Shown: positions 1-5,129 of the stretch, piece after piece
How the letters are laid out: each line of letters starts with the position of its first letter
Position numbering within the stretch: the stretch's first letter is position 1
DNA from: Verrucomicrobiota bacterium
GTDB lineage: Bacteria > Verrucomicrobiota > Verrucomicrobiia > Limisphaerales > AV2
Length of the DNA stretch: 5,129 bases
Assembly: GCA_003219345.1 (NCBI GenBank)
Contig: QHOP01000342.1
Span: forward strand, 1 to 5,129
Direction: 5' to 3'
The notes under the pieces: generated by a model
What the model was told of the DNA's origin: nothing
Database searches by the model: none
What the model saw: only the letters and a program-made list of their open reading frames with translations
Translations under genes and position numbers: made by a program

Positions 1-1172
1 TTGTCAATTTGATAAGGGTCGCCGGTGAAAACAATCTTGGTGCCGTGGCCGACGCGAGTAATGATGGTCTTCACTTCGAGCGGGGTCAGGTTTTGCGCCT
101 CGTCAATGACCATGAACTGATTCGCGATGCTGCGGCCGCGGATGTAACTCAATGCCTCCACCACGATGCTGCCGGAACGCATCAAGTCGCCGCCGCGCCG
201 TTGTTCGTGGCCCATGTTCAGGTCGCTGAGCATTTCGAGCGCGTCGTGAATCGGCTGCATCCACGGGTTCAATTTCTCTTCGAGCGAACCGGGCAGGAAG
301 CCGAGTTCCTTGCCCATGGAAATCGTTGGACGCGCGACAACGAGCCGGCGATATTCGCGGTCCTGCACCGTTTTCTTCAGACCCGCCGCCATCGCCAGCA
401 ACGTTTTGCCCGTGCCGGCTTTGCCCATGAGCGTGACGAGCTTGACGCGGTCGTCCAGCAGCGCGTCGAAGGCAAAGTGCTGCTCCCGATTGCGCGGTTT
501 GATGCCCCACGCGCCCTCGCGAGCATCAGTGATCGGAACCAGTTTGTCGTCGGCGGCATCAACCTTGGCCAGCGCCGCGCGCTTGGGATTGTTGGCGTCG
601 GTGAGCGTGCAGTATTCGTTGGGGAAATGCGGACTTCCGCCGTTCAATTGAAACTCTTCCTCCGCCCGGAAGGCTGCCAGTTGAGCCGTGCTCACCGCCA
701 GCTCGAACATGCCCGTGTACAGGTCTTTGATGAGCACGCGGTCGGTCTCGTAATCCTCCGCCTGCAAGCCGAGCGCGTCCGCTTTGATGCGAAGATTGAC
801 GTCCTTGGTGATGAGAATCGTCCGCTGTTTCGGGTGCGCTTTTTGCACGGTAATGGCCAGCGCAACGATGCGGCTGTCCACATTGTTGTCGCCGCTGGTG
901 AGGTGGCCGTTCTGGTTTTTGTCCCGGAAAATGACGCGCAACCGGCCTCCGTTCGGCAGGGTGACGCCTTCGCTCAAACGGCCTTTGGCGCGCAAACTGT
1001 CGAGCGTGCGCGAAACGGTGCGGGCGTTCGCGCCGCGCTCGGTGGATTCGCGTTTGAACCGGTCAACTTCCTCGATGACCTCGATGGGAATCAGGACGTT
1101 GTGCTCCTGAAAATTGAGGATCGAGTTCGGATCGTGCAGGAGAACGTTGGTGTCGAGAATATAATTTTTCAC
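1..1172 (-). CDS. phoH: PIN-PhoH family ATPase/ribonuclease (PhoH2/YlaK type), C-terminus cut by window edge
   Basis: Cytoplasmic two-domain protein; 390 codons are visible and it runs off the left edge without a stop. An N-terminal PIN nuclease domain (about residues 3-140) opens with YILDTNVLL and has candidate metal-binding acids D7, E34/E35, D99 and D124. A PhoH P-loop ATPase domain follows from about 225, with Walker A GKAGTGKT at 250-257, RPTISMGKELGFLPG after it, Walker B VIDEAQ (D357, E358) and TGDPYQID at 383-390. This is the PIN-PhoH architecture, whose studied mycobacterial members are reported as ATP-dependent RNA helicases/RNases. The family is usually about 430-450 residues, so roughly 40-60 are missing here because of the window, not a truncation. 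The start is GTG at 1172, chosen because the PIN domain begins directly there and GTGA overlaps the stop of the GST-like gene by 4 bases; no Shine-Dalgarno is visible. It is the last visible gene of the coupled minus-strand unit. The family is certain; the substrate is unknown. Confidence 0.95.
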   Translation of the reverse strand, partial: MKNYILDTNVLLHDPNSILNFQEHNVLIPIEVIEEVDRFKRESTERGANARTVSRTLDSLRAKGRLSEGVTLPNGGRLRVIFRDKNQNGHLTSGDNNVDSRIVALAITVQKAHPKQRTILITKDVNLRIKADALGLQAEDYETDRVLIKDLYTGMFELAVSTAQLAAFRAEEEFQLNGGSPHFPNEYCTLTDANNPKRAALAKVDAADDKLVPITDAREGAWGIKPRNREQHFAFDALLDDRVKLVTLMGKAGTGKTLLAMAAGLKKTVQDREYRRLVVARPTISMGKELGFLPGSLEEKLNPWMQPIHDALEMLSDLNMGHEQRRGGDLMRSGSIVVEALSYIRGRSIANQFMVIDEAQNLTPLEVKTIITRVGHGTKIVFTGDPYQID

Positions 1173-1834
1173 TGAAAACGAACGGATCGTATCCGGGTCA
1201 TGCGCCCATGCCACTCCTTGAGCCGGGAGTGAGCGGCCGGCAAATCATAGTGCCCGGAATAAAGAAAGTTGCCGAGCATGCCGTAAAGATCGAAATCCAC
1301 AAAGCGCGGCCGCTCTTCCAGCAGGAACGAATGGTCCAGCAGCATCTCGTCGAACGGCAAAAGGCTTTGCGCGAAACCTTCCAGCAACTGCGCCTGCTGG
1401 TTCTGCCACTGCTCCAGGCAATGGCGGCCGAACTTGCGTTCCTTGTGCCGCACGAAGGCCCACCATTCCGATTTGGGCACGAACTCCTGCCAGTAAACGT
1501 CGTTGAGTTTGAAACCGCAGCCTTCCACTTCGCTTTCAATGCAGCGCCAGAGGATGCTCTGCACGCCTTCACCCTCGCGCGGGAACAGGCCGAGCTGAAA
1601 TTTATCATCGAGATACTTCCCGATGACTTGAGAGTTGTCGTCGGTTTCAAACACGACGGTTTTGCCGTCTTTGATGATCGGCGCGCCGTAATAACGGCCC
1701 TTGGTCAACTTCCAAACCAGCGAGCGTTCCGTGTTGGGGACGTTGATGATTTTGAATTTTGCGCCGGCGTATTCCAAAATGCGCCGTTGCACGATACAGA
1801 ACGGACTCCAGGGAAACTGAACCAGTTCAATCAT
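1169..1834 (-). CDS. glutathione S-transferase-fold protein
   Basis: A 221-residue soluble protein, the usual length for a cytosolic GST. The thioredoxin-like N-terminal domain (about 1-80) starts MIELVQFPWSPFC; S10 and C13 sit where GSTs carry the catalytic Ser or Cys. It continues to GAPII with the expected cis-proline P52, then VFETDDNSQVIGKYLD (E63-T64), which matches the glutathione-contacting acid plus Ser/Thr position. The C-terminal helical domain (about 95-221) contains FVDFDLYGMLGNFLYSG followed by LKEWHGRM, typical of GST C-terminal helices. The reaction and substrate cannot be read from the sequence; it could be a thiol transferase, peroxidase-like enzyme or non-catalytic GST-fold protein. 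The ATG at 1834 overlaps the upstream stop (ATGA), and its own TGA overlaps the PhoH GTG (GTGA), so it is probably translated by coupling from both sides. There is no Shine-Dalgarno before the ATG. Confidence 0.85.
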   Translation of the reverse strand: MIELVQFPWSPFCIVQRRILEYAGAKFKIINVPNTERSLVWKLTKGRYYGAPIIKDGKTVVFETDDNSQVIGKYLDDKFQLGLFPREGEGVQSILWRCIESEVEGCGFKLNDVYWQEFVPKSEWWAFVRHKERKFGRHCLEQWQNQQAQLLEGFAQSLLPFDEMLLDHSFLLEERPRFVDFDLYGMLGNFLYSGHYDLPAAHSRLKEWHGRMTRIRSVRFQ

Positions 1835-2634
1835 GCGGACGGAAGGGGATGGGCGGCGCCCACCAGGTTCGGCAGTTTGCCGGTCAAAAGCTTGAGGCGA
1901 TGGAGTGATTTTTCCAAGTCCGCGGCGAAACGCCGCGCCTGGTAACGCTTGCCGGTAATCTGCAACTCGCGCAGCGCGCCTTCGACCGCTTTGTGCCCGC
2001 GCGCGAACTCGGCGTCGAGCCGCTTGGCCGTCTGATCGATGGCGAGCAGGCGCTCAAACTCCCGCATCCGCGCAGCGCAACCGGCCAGAATCTCCTCGAT
2101 GTCCCGCCGCACGCGCCCAATCAGGTCCGGGTTGAAGGTGTAAAAACCGTCGAACCGTTTCTGCTCAAATATTTTCGCCTCATCGGCCTGTCGGCCGATC
2201 AACAGCGCCTGGCAACGGTGTCCTCGATAAAGCACGGTCCAGAAAGGCGCCAGCGCCTTGTGATTTGTGGCGATGAATTTCAAATGACCGTGGCGCGGCA
2301 GTCTCTTCCCTTTGGCGATGACCCGCGCTTCCTTCAGCGTCGCGGCGAGTTGCCAGTAACGCTCGCGATGCGGCTCGAAATACTTGAACTCCTGCATCGT
2401 CGCCAGCACAAATCCGTTCGCCTCCTCCAGCGCCACCTCTTCAATGGCATGACTTGCTGCCAGCATCGCCTCCGCGTCAAACCGGTAAAAGTGATGCTCA
2501 ACCATGCCGGTGGACATGGCGCAGGAACAAGGTTTGCCATTCTGATCGGTGTTCCAGACCGACGCGTCCATAGGCAGGTAATCGCGCACATGTCGCAGGA
2601 AGTCTTCGTTGGACAACGGTTTCTTTTTCAGCAC
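1831..2634 (-). CDS. DICT-like sensory-domain protein (tentative)
   Basis: A soluble protein of 267 residues if started at the GTG at 2634. A TTG at 2640 would add two residues, and an in-frame TAA at 2646-2644 rules out any longer start. I prefer GTG because a promoter -10 box at 2641-2646 ends six bases before it, which places the TTG in the -10 to +1 gap. The middle part (about residues 75-180) goes from FEPHRERYWQLA through GHLKFIATN and LAPFWTVLYRG to RFDGFYTFNPDLI. That order resembles the DICT domain, a presumed ligand sensor found with diguanylate cyclases and two-component proteins; I infer this from pattern memory and hold it loosely. No output domain is attached. The last 85 residues are charged and helical with coiled-coil character. 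A CSCAM motif near residue 36 could bind metal but is isolated. The gene overlaps the GST-like gene by ATGA. What it senses is unknown. Confidence 0.75.
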   Translation of the reverse strand: MLKKKPLSNEDFLRHVRDYLPMDASVWNTDQNGKPCSCAMSTGMVEHHFYRFDAEAMLAASHAIEEVALEEANGFVLATMQEFKYFEPHRERYWQLAATLKEARVIAKGKRLPRHGHLKFIATNHKALAPFWTVLYRGHRCQALLIGRQADEAKIFEQKRFDGFYTFNPDLIGRVRRDIEEILAGCAARMREFERLLAIDQTAKRLDAEFARGHKAVEGALRELQITGKRYQARRFAADLEKSLHRLKLLTGKLPNLVGAAHPLPSA

Positions 2635-2640
2635 GAGCAA

Positions 2641-2669
2641 AATTTAGGTGCCGTAATTCAGGCTGACAA
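2641..2669 (-). promoter_or_regulatory. sigma70-like promoter of the DICT-like/GST/PhoH unit
   Basis: Reading the minus strand, a TTGTCA -35 box (2669-2664), a 17-base spacer and a TAAATT -10 box (2646-2641) give near-consensus housekeeping promoter geometry. Six bases (TTGCTC) separate the -10 box from GTG at 2634, so transcription would start at or beside that codon. It lies in the 102-base gap after the zinc-ribbon gene, so the three coupled genes could be transcribed on their own. Motif match only. Confidence 0.5.
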
Positions 2670-2742
2670 GCGGAAATCCCCATGGATCGCCTCGCGCTTC
2701 TCGACGCGCTGAGGCGTCCCGCCCGGCAAAGCGAGCGCACGG

Positions 2743-3039
2743 TCAGTCACCCAGCAATTTCTTCAACTGCTCGCGCGCCGCGGGCGCGCGGCACTTTTCC
2801 TCCGCGGGCGGAACAAACACGCGGCGGATAAACTCGAAGTACTCGCAAAAGTTGCCAACGTGTTTTTCGAAGACCGGCTCCGCGCGACGGTCCCGGCATT
2901 GGTGCGCCGCGCGCGTGTCGTAGCTCAGGCAATTCAGGCAAACCCGCAGGTCGGACCTGCACTGCGGACAACTCTCACTCCGCCCCGGTTGCCCGGACAG
3001 CGTCCATTCCCATCCGCATTTCCAGCAATGCCGCGTCAT
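2743..3039 (-). CDS. small double zinc-ribbon protein of unknown function
   Basis: A 98-residue soluble protein starting at ATG 3039. Cysteines come in pairs: C5-x2-C8 with C24-x2-C27 form a classical zinc ribbon, and C34-x2-C37 with C48 and C65 look like a second zinc site. The text around them (CWKCGWEWT, SGQPGR, CPQCRSDLRVCLNC, then YDTRAAHQCRD and FCEYFEF) resembles a small uncharacterised bacterial family with the same 'GQPG...CLNC...Y' pattern, as I recall it. The tail is charged and ends LKKLLGD. There is no signal peptide or membrane segment. It may bind nucleic acid or protein through the ribbons, but no function is assigned. It is first in the minus-strand block, 102 bases ahead of the DICT-like gene. 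A promoter sits just upstream and there is no Shine-Dalgarno, so it may be leaderless. Confidence 0.8.
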   Translation of the reverse strand: MTRHCWKCGWEWTLSGQPGRSESCPQCRSDLRVCLNCLSYDTRAAHQCRDRRAEPVFEKHVGNFCEYFEFIRRVFVPPAEEKCRAPAAREQLKKLLGD

Positions 3040-3046
3040 GCGGTGG

Positions 3047-3076
3047 AGTGTAGCGTTCAGCGTCAGTTTTTTTCAA
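3047..3076 (-). promoter_or_regulatory. sigma70-like promoter of the zinc-ribbon gene
   Basis: On the minus strand, TTGAAA (3076-3071) and TACACT (3052-3047) are separated by 18 bases. Seven bases then lead to the ATG at 3039, so the predicted transcript starts at or next to the start codon. No ribosome binding site is present between them. Motif match only, but it repeats the arrangement seen before the DICT-like gene. Confidence 0.45.
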
Positions 3077-3098
3077 GCACCTACGTCGGACTTTAGAG

Positions 3099-3128
3099 CA
3101 GCCCTGGGTCGCCGCAGAAGCAGGGCTG
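3099..3128. repeat. 8-bp inverted repeat in the divergent intergenic region
   Basis: CAGCCCTG (3099-3106) and CAGGGCTG (3121-3128) are perfect inverted copies around a 14-base spacer. The repeat lies between the zinc-ribbon promoter and the glycosylase gene, so it could be an operator or a hairpin in the glycosylase leader. It has no T-tract and does not look like a terminator. The rest of the 157-base intergenic region (3040-3196) contains the minus-strand promoter and no convincing plus-strand promoter. Confidence 0.4.
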
Positions 3129-3196
3129 ACTTGTTCACCAAACCCGTTTGCCACTGTGCATAGTTTTTCCGTGCGCTCCCCGAGGCTGCGATTACG

Positions 3197-4077
3197 ATGG
3201 CGGCGATGTCTGTCGGCTACCAACAGCTCCTCGACGCTGCGATTTGCCACCTGGAAGAACTGAAGGCGCAGGGCGTCAAATTCGTCTCGGTGTCGCCGGA
3301 AACTTTGGCTGCGCTTGGCCCTTCGCCCCCCCAACCGGCCGCGGTAGAGCCGACCGTTCCCGGCCGCCCTTCATCGCCCCCGCCGCAAACCAAGCCTCAG
3401 TCGCCCGCCGTGCAGCCGCAGTCGAACATGGCCGCCGCTCCAGTTTCGCCGCTGGCTTCGAAGCAAAATCCCGACCCGTGCGCGCGCGCGCAATGGTCTG
3501 TCGGAAATGCCCCCACCACGCTGCGTCGCGGAAGAACGTGATGTTCGGCGTCGGCGACGTTGATTCGCCGCTGATGTTCGTGGGCGAGGCGCCAGGCGCG
3601 GACGAAGACGAGCAGGGCGAACCGTTCGTCGGCAAGGCCGGCCAGCTTCTCACCCGGATCATTCAGACGATGGGCTTCAGGCGCGACACAGTTTACATCG
3701 CCAACATTTTGAAGTGCCGACCGGATACGCCCGGGCAAACGATGGGCAACCGCAAGCCGGCGCCGGAGGAGATGCAGACCTGCCTGCCGTATCTGCTGGC
3801 GCAACTGGATATCATTGAGCCGAAGGTGATCGTGGCGCTCGGCGCCACGGCGGTGGAAGGTTTGCTCGGCAAGACCGGCGACGGCATCACCAAACTGCGC
3901 GGCCGTTGGCAGCAGTTTCGCGGCGTCCCGGTCATGCCCACGTATCATCCGGCGTATCTGCTGCGGAACGAGGCGCTCAGTGAGAAGCGCAAGGTCTGGG
4001 AGGACATGCTGCTGGTGCTGGAAAAACTGGGCCGGCCCATCAAAGAGAAGCAGCGGAATTACTTTTTGAAGGCTTAA
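3197..4077 (+). CDS. udg: family 4 uracil-DNA glycosylase (Fe-S), reading frame broken near 3480-3491
   Basis: Removes uracil from DNA to begin base-excision repair in the cytoplasm. The N-terminus (ATG 3197, or 3206 giving MSVGYQQLLDAAICHLEEL) reads SVSPETLAAL and then a Pro/Gln/Ala-rich linker, all in one frame up to about 3480. The catalytic domain is in another frame, from about 3484 to the TAA at 4077. It has the four Fe-S cysteines (CRKC from 3499, KCRP near 3715, TCLPYL near 3780), the GEAPG active-site motif at 3583-3597 followed by DEDEQGEPFVG, and HPAYLL at 3946. Removing one GC unit from the (GC)6 tract gives PDPCARAMVCRKC and a continuous protein of 292 residues. Alternatively, ATG 3493 would start an intact 194-residue catalytic domain, close to the size of minimal family 4 enzymes. 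The in-frame upstream extension of the catalytic frame (from 3148) does not look like real protein. A GAGG lies 11 bases before ATG 3197. A sequencing error, true mutation or slippage are all possible. Confidence 0.9.
3480..3491 (+). repeat. (GC)6 dinucleotide tract at the glycosylase frame break
   Basis: Twelve bases of alternating GC sit exactly where coding passes from the linker frame to the catalytic frame. Upstream, third codon positions are mostly G or C only in the linker frame; downstream, all conserved glycosylase motifs are in the other frame. Five units instead of six would join the two. Confidence 0.75.
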
Positions 4078-4119
4078 CGTTCCCAGTGTTCGCGGGCTTT
4101 TGACAAACTGCTGGCTCAT

Positions 4120-4212
4120 GCGGACTGCCAGTCCGCGATACAGCCGATTGACAATCGGCGCTACAGCGTAGCGCAGGCTGGCAGTCTGCTGTATCGCCGG
4201 TTGTTAACCGGC
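4120..4212. repeat. array of five 17-base palindromes (REP-like element)
   Basis: Five hairpins share one plan: 7-bp arms, 3-base loop, GC at both ends. H1 is 4120-4136 (GCGGACT/AGTCCGC), H2 4143-4159 (GCCGATT/AATCGGC), H3 4158-4174 (GCGCTAC/GTAGCGC), H4 4173-4189 (GCAGGCT/AGTCTGC, one G-T pair) and H5 4196-4212 (GCCGGTT/AACCGGC). H2-H3 and H3-H4 share their terminal GC. Linkers GATACA (4137-4142) and TGTATC (4190-4195) are reverse complements, so GCGATACAGC (4135-4144) pairs with GCTGTATCGC (4188-4197). Everything is centred on base 4166. The element fills much of the gap between the glycosylase and the next gene (4078-4260). There is no T-tract, so it is not an ordinary terminator. It most resembles REP/BIME-type or palindromic mobile repeats; similar short GC-bounded palindromes are, from memory, common in Pedosphaera-like genomes. 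Confidence 0.85.
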
Positions 4213-4236
4213 TACGGATGCGGGTGAGGCTCCGTA
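4213..4236. repeat. 6-bp inverted repeat next to the palindrome array
   Basis: TACGGA (4213-4218) and TCCGTA (4231-4236) are inverted copies around a 12-base spacer, directly beside the fifth hairpin and 24 bases before the ATG at 4261. It may be a degenerate further member of the array or a leader hairpin of the downstream gene. The arms are short, so chance is possible. Confidence 0.3.
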
Positions 4237-4260
4237 TCCGCTCTTGTCCAATCAACCGCT

Positions 4261-5129
4261 ATGACGAAGTTTAAACGCCGAGTCTTGATTTCCCTCCTTG
4301 CGTTGGCCGGGCTGGCCGCGCTGCTGGTGATGCTCCACAATTATCGAACGAAACGGGCGCTGCACGCTTACAAAGCCGAGCTGGTTGCCCAAGGCGAAAG
4401 ACTGACGGTGGAAGAACTGATGCCGCCATCTTCGTCTGACGCGCGGCACGCCGCCAACGACCTGGTGCAGGCCGCCTGGCAGCTTCGGCAAGGATCGTTT
4501 GGGCCGAATATTCTGCCCAAGGCGATGGCGGTTGTTTCGCCGGGCAAGGCAAGCGTCGGCTGGAAACAATCGGACATCCGCCATCCAGGGAGCAAGACCA
4601 ACACCTGGGACGATCTTTCGGAAGACCTGAAAATGAATGCGGCGGCGCTGGCACAAATCCACGAGGCGCTCAAGACTCCGCAGCTCGACATGAACCTGAA
4701 TTACAAAATGGGCTCCGGCCTCCTGCTGCCGCATCTGGCCAAACTCAAAGGCGTTGCTCAGTGGTTGTCGGCGGCGACGGAGAACGATTTGCACGCGGCC
4801 AGGCTGACCGAGGCTGCAACCAATTTGAATGCGTTGATTTCTCTCGCCAGCGCCTTCCGCGACGAGAGGCTGATTATCTCTCAACTCGTGCGGTTCGCCA
4901 TCGCTGCCATCGCCATCTCGCCCACCTGGGAAGCGCTGCAGGCCGACGGTTGGACCGAGCCGCAATTGGCCGCACTGCAAAAGAAATGGCAATCACTCGA
5001 TTTCTCGCAGGCCATGGAAAACGCCCTGGCAATGGAACGCGCGATGGGCATTGAAGCGTTCGATCGTTTGCGAAATTCAAATGCCGAACGCAGACAATTT
5101 TTCAACGGAAACTTTCTGGGCGGCGTTTC
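4261..5129 (+). CDS. membrane-anchored protein of unknown function, C-terminus cut by window edge
   Basis: 289 residues are visible from ATG 4261, with no stop before the right edge. The start KFKRR is followed by one hydrophobic helix at about residues 8-25 (VLISLLALAGLAALLVML), with basic residues before it, so this is a signal anchor with the bulk probably outside the membrane. There is no lipobox cysteine. The rest is helical and rich in Ala, Leu and Gln. The segment from N126, NAAALAQIHEALK, then LLLPHLAKLK, and later LIISQLVRFAIAAIAI (about 204-219) matches my memory of a large uncharacterised family of anchored proteins in Verrucomicrobiota and Planctomycetota, with the repeated 'LLPHLAQLK...L..AA' theme. 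No catalytic motif is seen. It lies 183 bases after the glycosylase behind the palindrome array, with no clear promoter or Shine-Dalgarno. Codon use agrees with this frame; the overlapping minus-strand open frame is a shadow. Function is unknown. Confidence 0.8.
   Translation, partial: MTKFKRRVLISLLALAGLAALLVMLHNYRTKRALHAYKAELVAQGERLTVEELMPPSSSDARHAANDLVQAAWQLRQGSFGPNILPKAMAVVSPGKASVGWKQSDIRHPGSKTNTWDDLSEDLKMNAAALAQIHEALKTPQLDMNLNYKMGSGLLLPHLAKLKGVAQWLSAATENDLHAARLTEAATNLNALISLASAFRDERLIISQLVRFAIAAIAISPTWEALQADGWTEPQLAALQKKWQSLDFSQAMENALAMERAMGIEAFDRLRNSNAERRQFFNGNFLGGV

Noticed and set aside
9..1175. Plus-strand open frame of 388 codons
   Set aside because: It is the antisense shadow of the PIN-PhoH gene, whose Walker A, Walker B and PIN motifs are clear on the minus strand; the plus-strand translation has no recognisable domain.
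1208..2712. Two long plus-strand open frames (1208-1945 and 1993-2712)
   Set aside because: They are antisense to the GST-like and DICT-like genes, low in recognisable motifs, and are produced by high GC at third positions.
2498..2740. Minus-strand frame running into the DICT-like gene from upstream, as a possible frameshifted N-terminus
   Set aside because: Its product is Arg/Ser-rich with no continuity into the DICT-like protein, and the promoter placed before GTG 2634 explains the start.
3326..3332. Seven-C run as the site of the frame break
   Set aside because: Codon third positions and the Pro/Gln/Ala linker stay in the N-terminal frame for another 140 bases past it, so the shift lies near the GC tract.
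3148..3480. Upstream part of the catalytic-frame open reading frame as the true glycosylase N-terminus
   Set aside because: The translation (many Cys, Arg and Gly) has poor third-position GC and no family resemblance, whereas the other frame gives the YQQLLDA...SVSPETLAAL start and a typical linker.
4083..4103. CCC...GGGCTTTT as a terminator after the glycosylase
   Set aside because: Only three base pairs in the stem and a four-T run; too weak to call.
3397..4119. Minus-strand open frame of 240 codons
   Set aside because: Antisense shadow of the glycosylase catalytic domain.
4120..4212. CRISPR array, integron attC site or tRNA in the palindrome region
   Set aside because: No direct repeats with spacers, no attC core boxes recognised, and no cloverleaf with T-loop consensus; the hairpins are each self-complementary 17-mers.
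4252..4992. Minus-strand open frame of 246 codons
   Set aside because: Antisense shadow of the membrane-anchored protein; it is very Arg/Gln-rich with no domain, and would begin inside a gene with a clear signal anchor.

Overview
The window is a compact, GC-rich bacterial segment with six protein genes and no RNA genes. Protein style and repeats suggest a Verrucomicrobiota or close PVC relative, possibly Pedosphaera-like. The clues are the proline-rich extension on a family 4 uracil-DNA glycosylase, the membrane-anchored protein at the right edge, and an intergenic array of short GC-bounded palindromes. This placement rests on remembered family resemblance, not a search.

Layout. Four genes run on the minus strand from 3039 down to the left edge: a small double zinc-ribbon protein (2743-3039), a DICT-like sensory protein (1831-2634, or 2640 if the TTG start is used), a glutathione S-transferase-fold protein (1169-1834) and a PIN-PhoH ATPase (1172 down to 1, cut by the edge). 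The last three are joined by 4-base stop/start overlaps (ATGA, then GTGA), so they look like one translationally coupled unit. Two good sigma70-type promoters lie directly in front of the zinc-ribbon gene and the DICT-like gene. They are so close that both transcripts would begin at or next to the start codon, that is, leaderless. A divergent 157-base region separates this block from two plus-strand genes: a family 4 (Fe-S) uracil-DNA glycosylase (3197-4077) and a membrane-anchored protein of unknown function (4261 to the right edge).

Two things stand out. First, the glycosylase reading frame is broken. The conserved N-terminus and proline-rich linker are in one frame and the catalytic domain in another, and removing one GC unit from a (GC)6 tract at 3480-3491 joins them. 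Second, 4120-4212 holds five 17-base hairpins, all with 7-bp arms, a 3-base loop and GC ends, arranged symmetrically around one centre.

Working together: the coupled DICT-like/GST/PhoH genes suggest a sensing or stress function ending in RNA processing, but this is inference. The glycosylase is a DNA-repair gene, and nothing in the sequence ties it to its neighbours.
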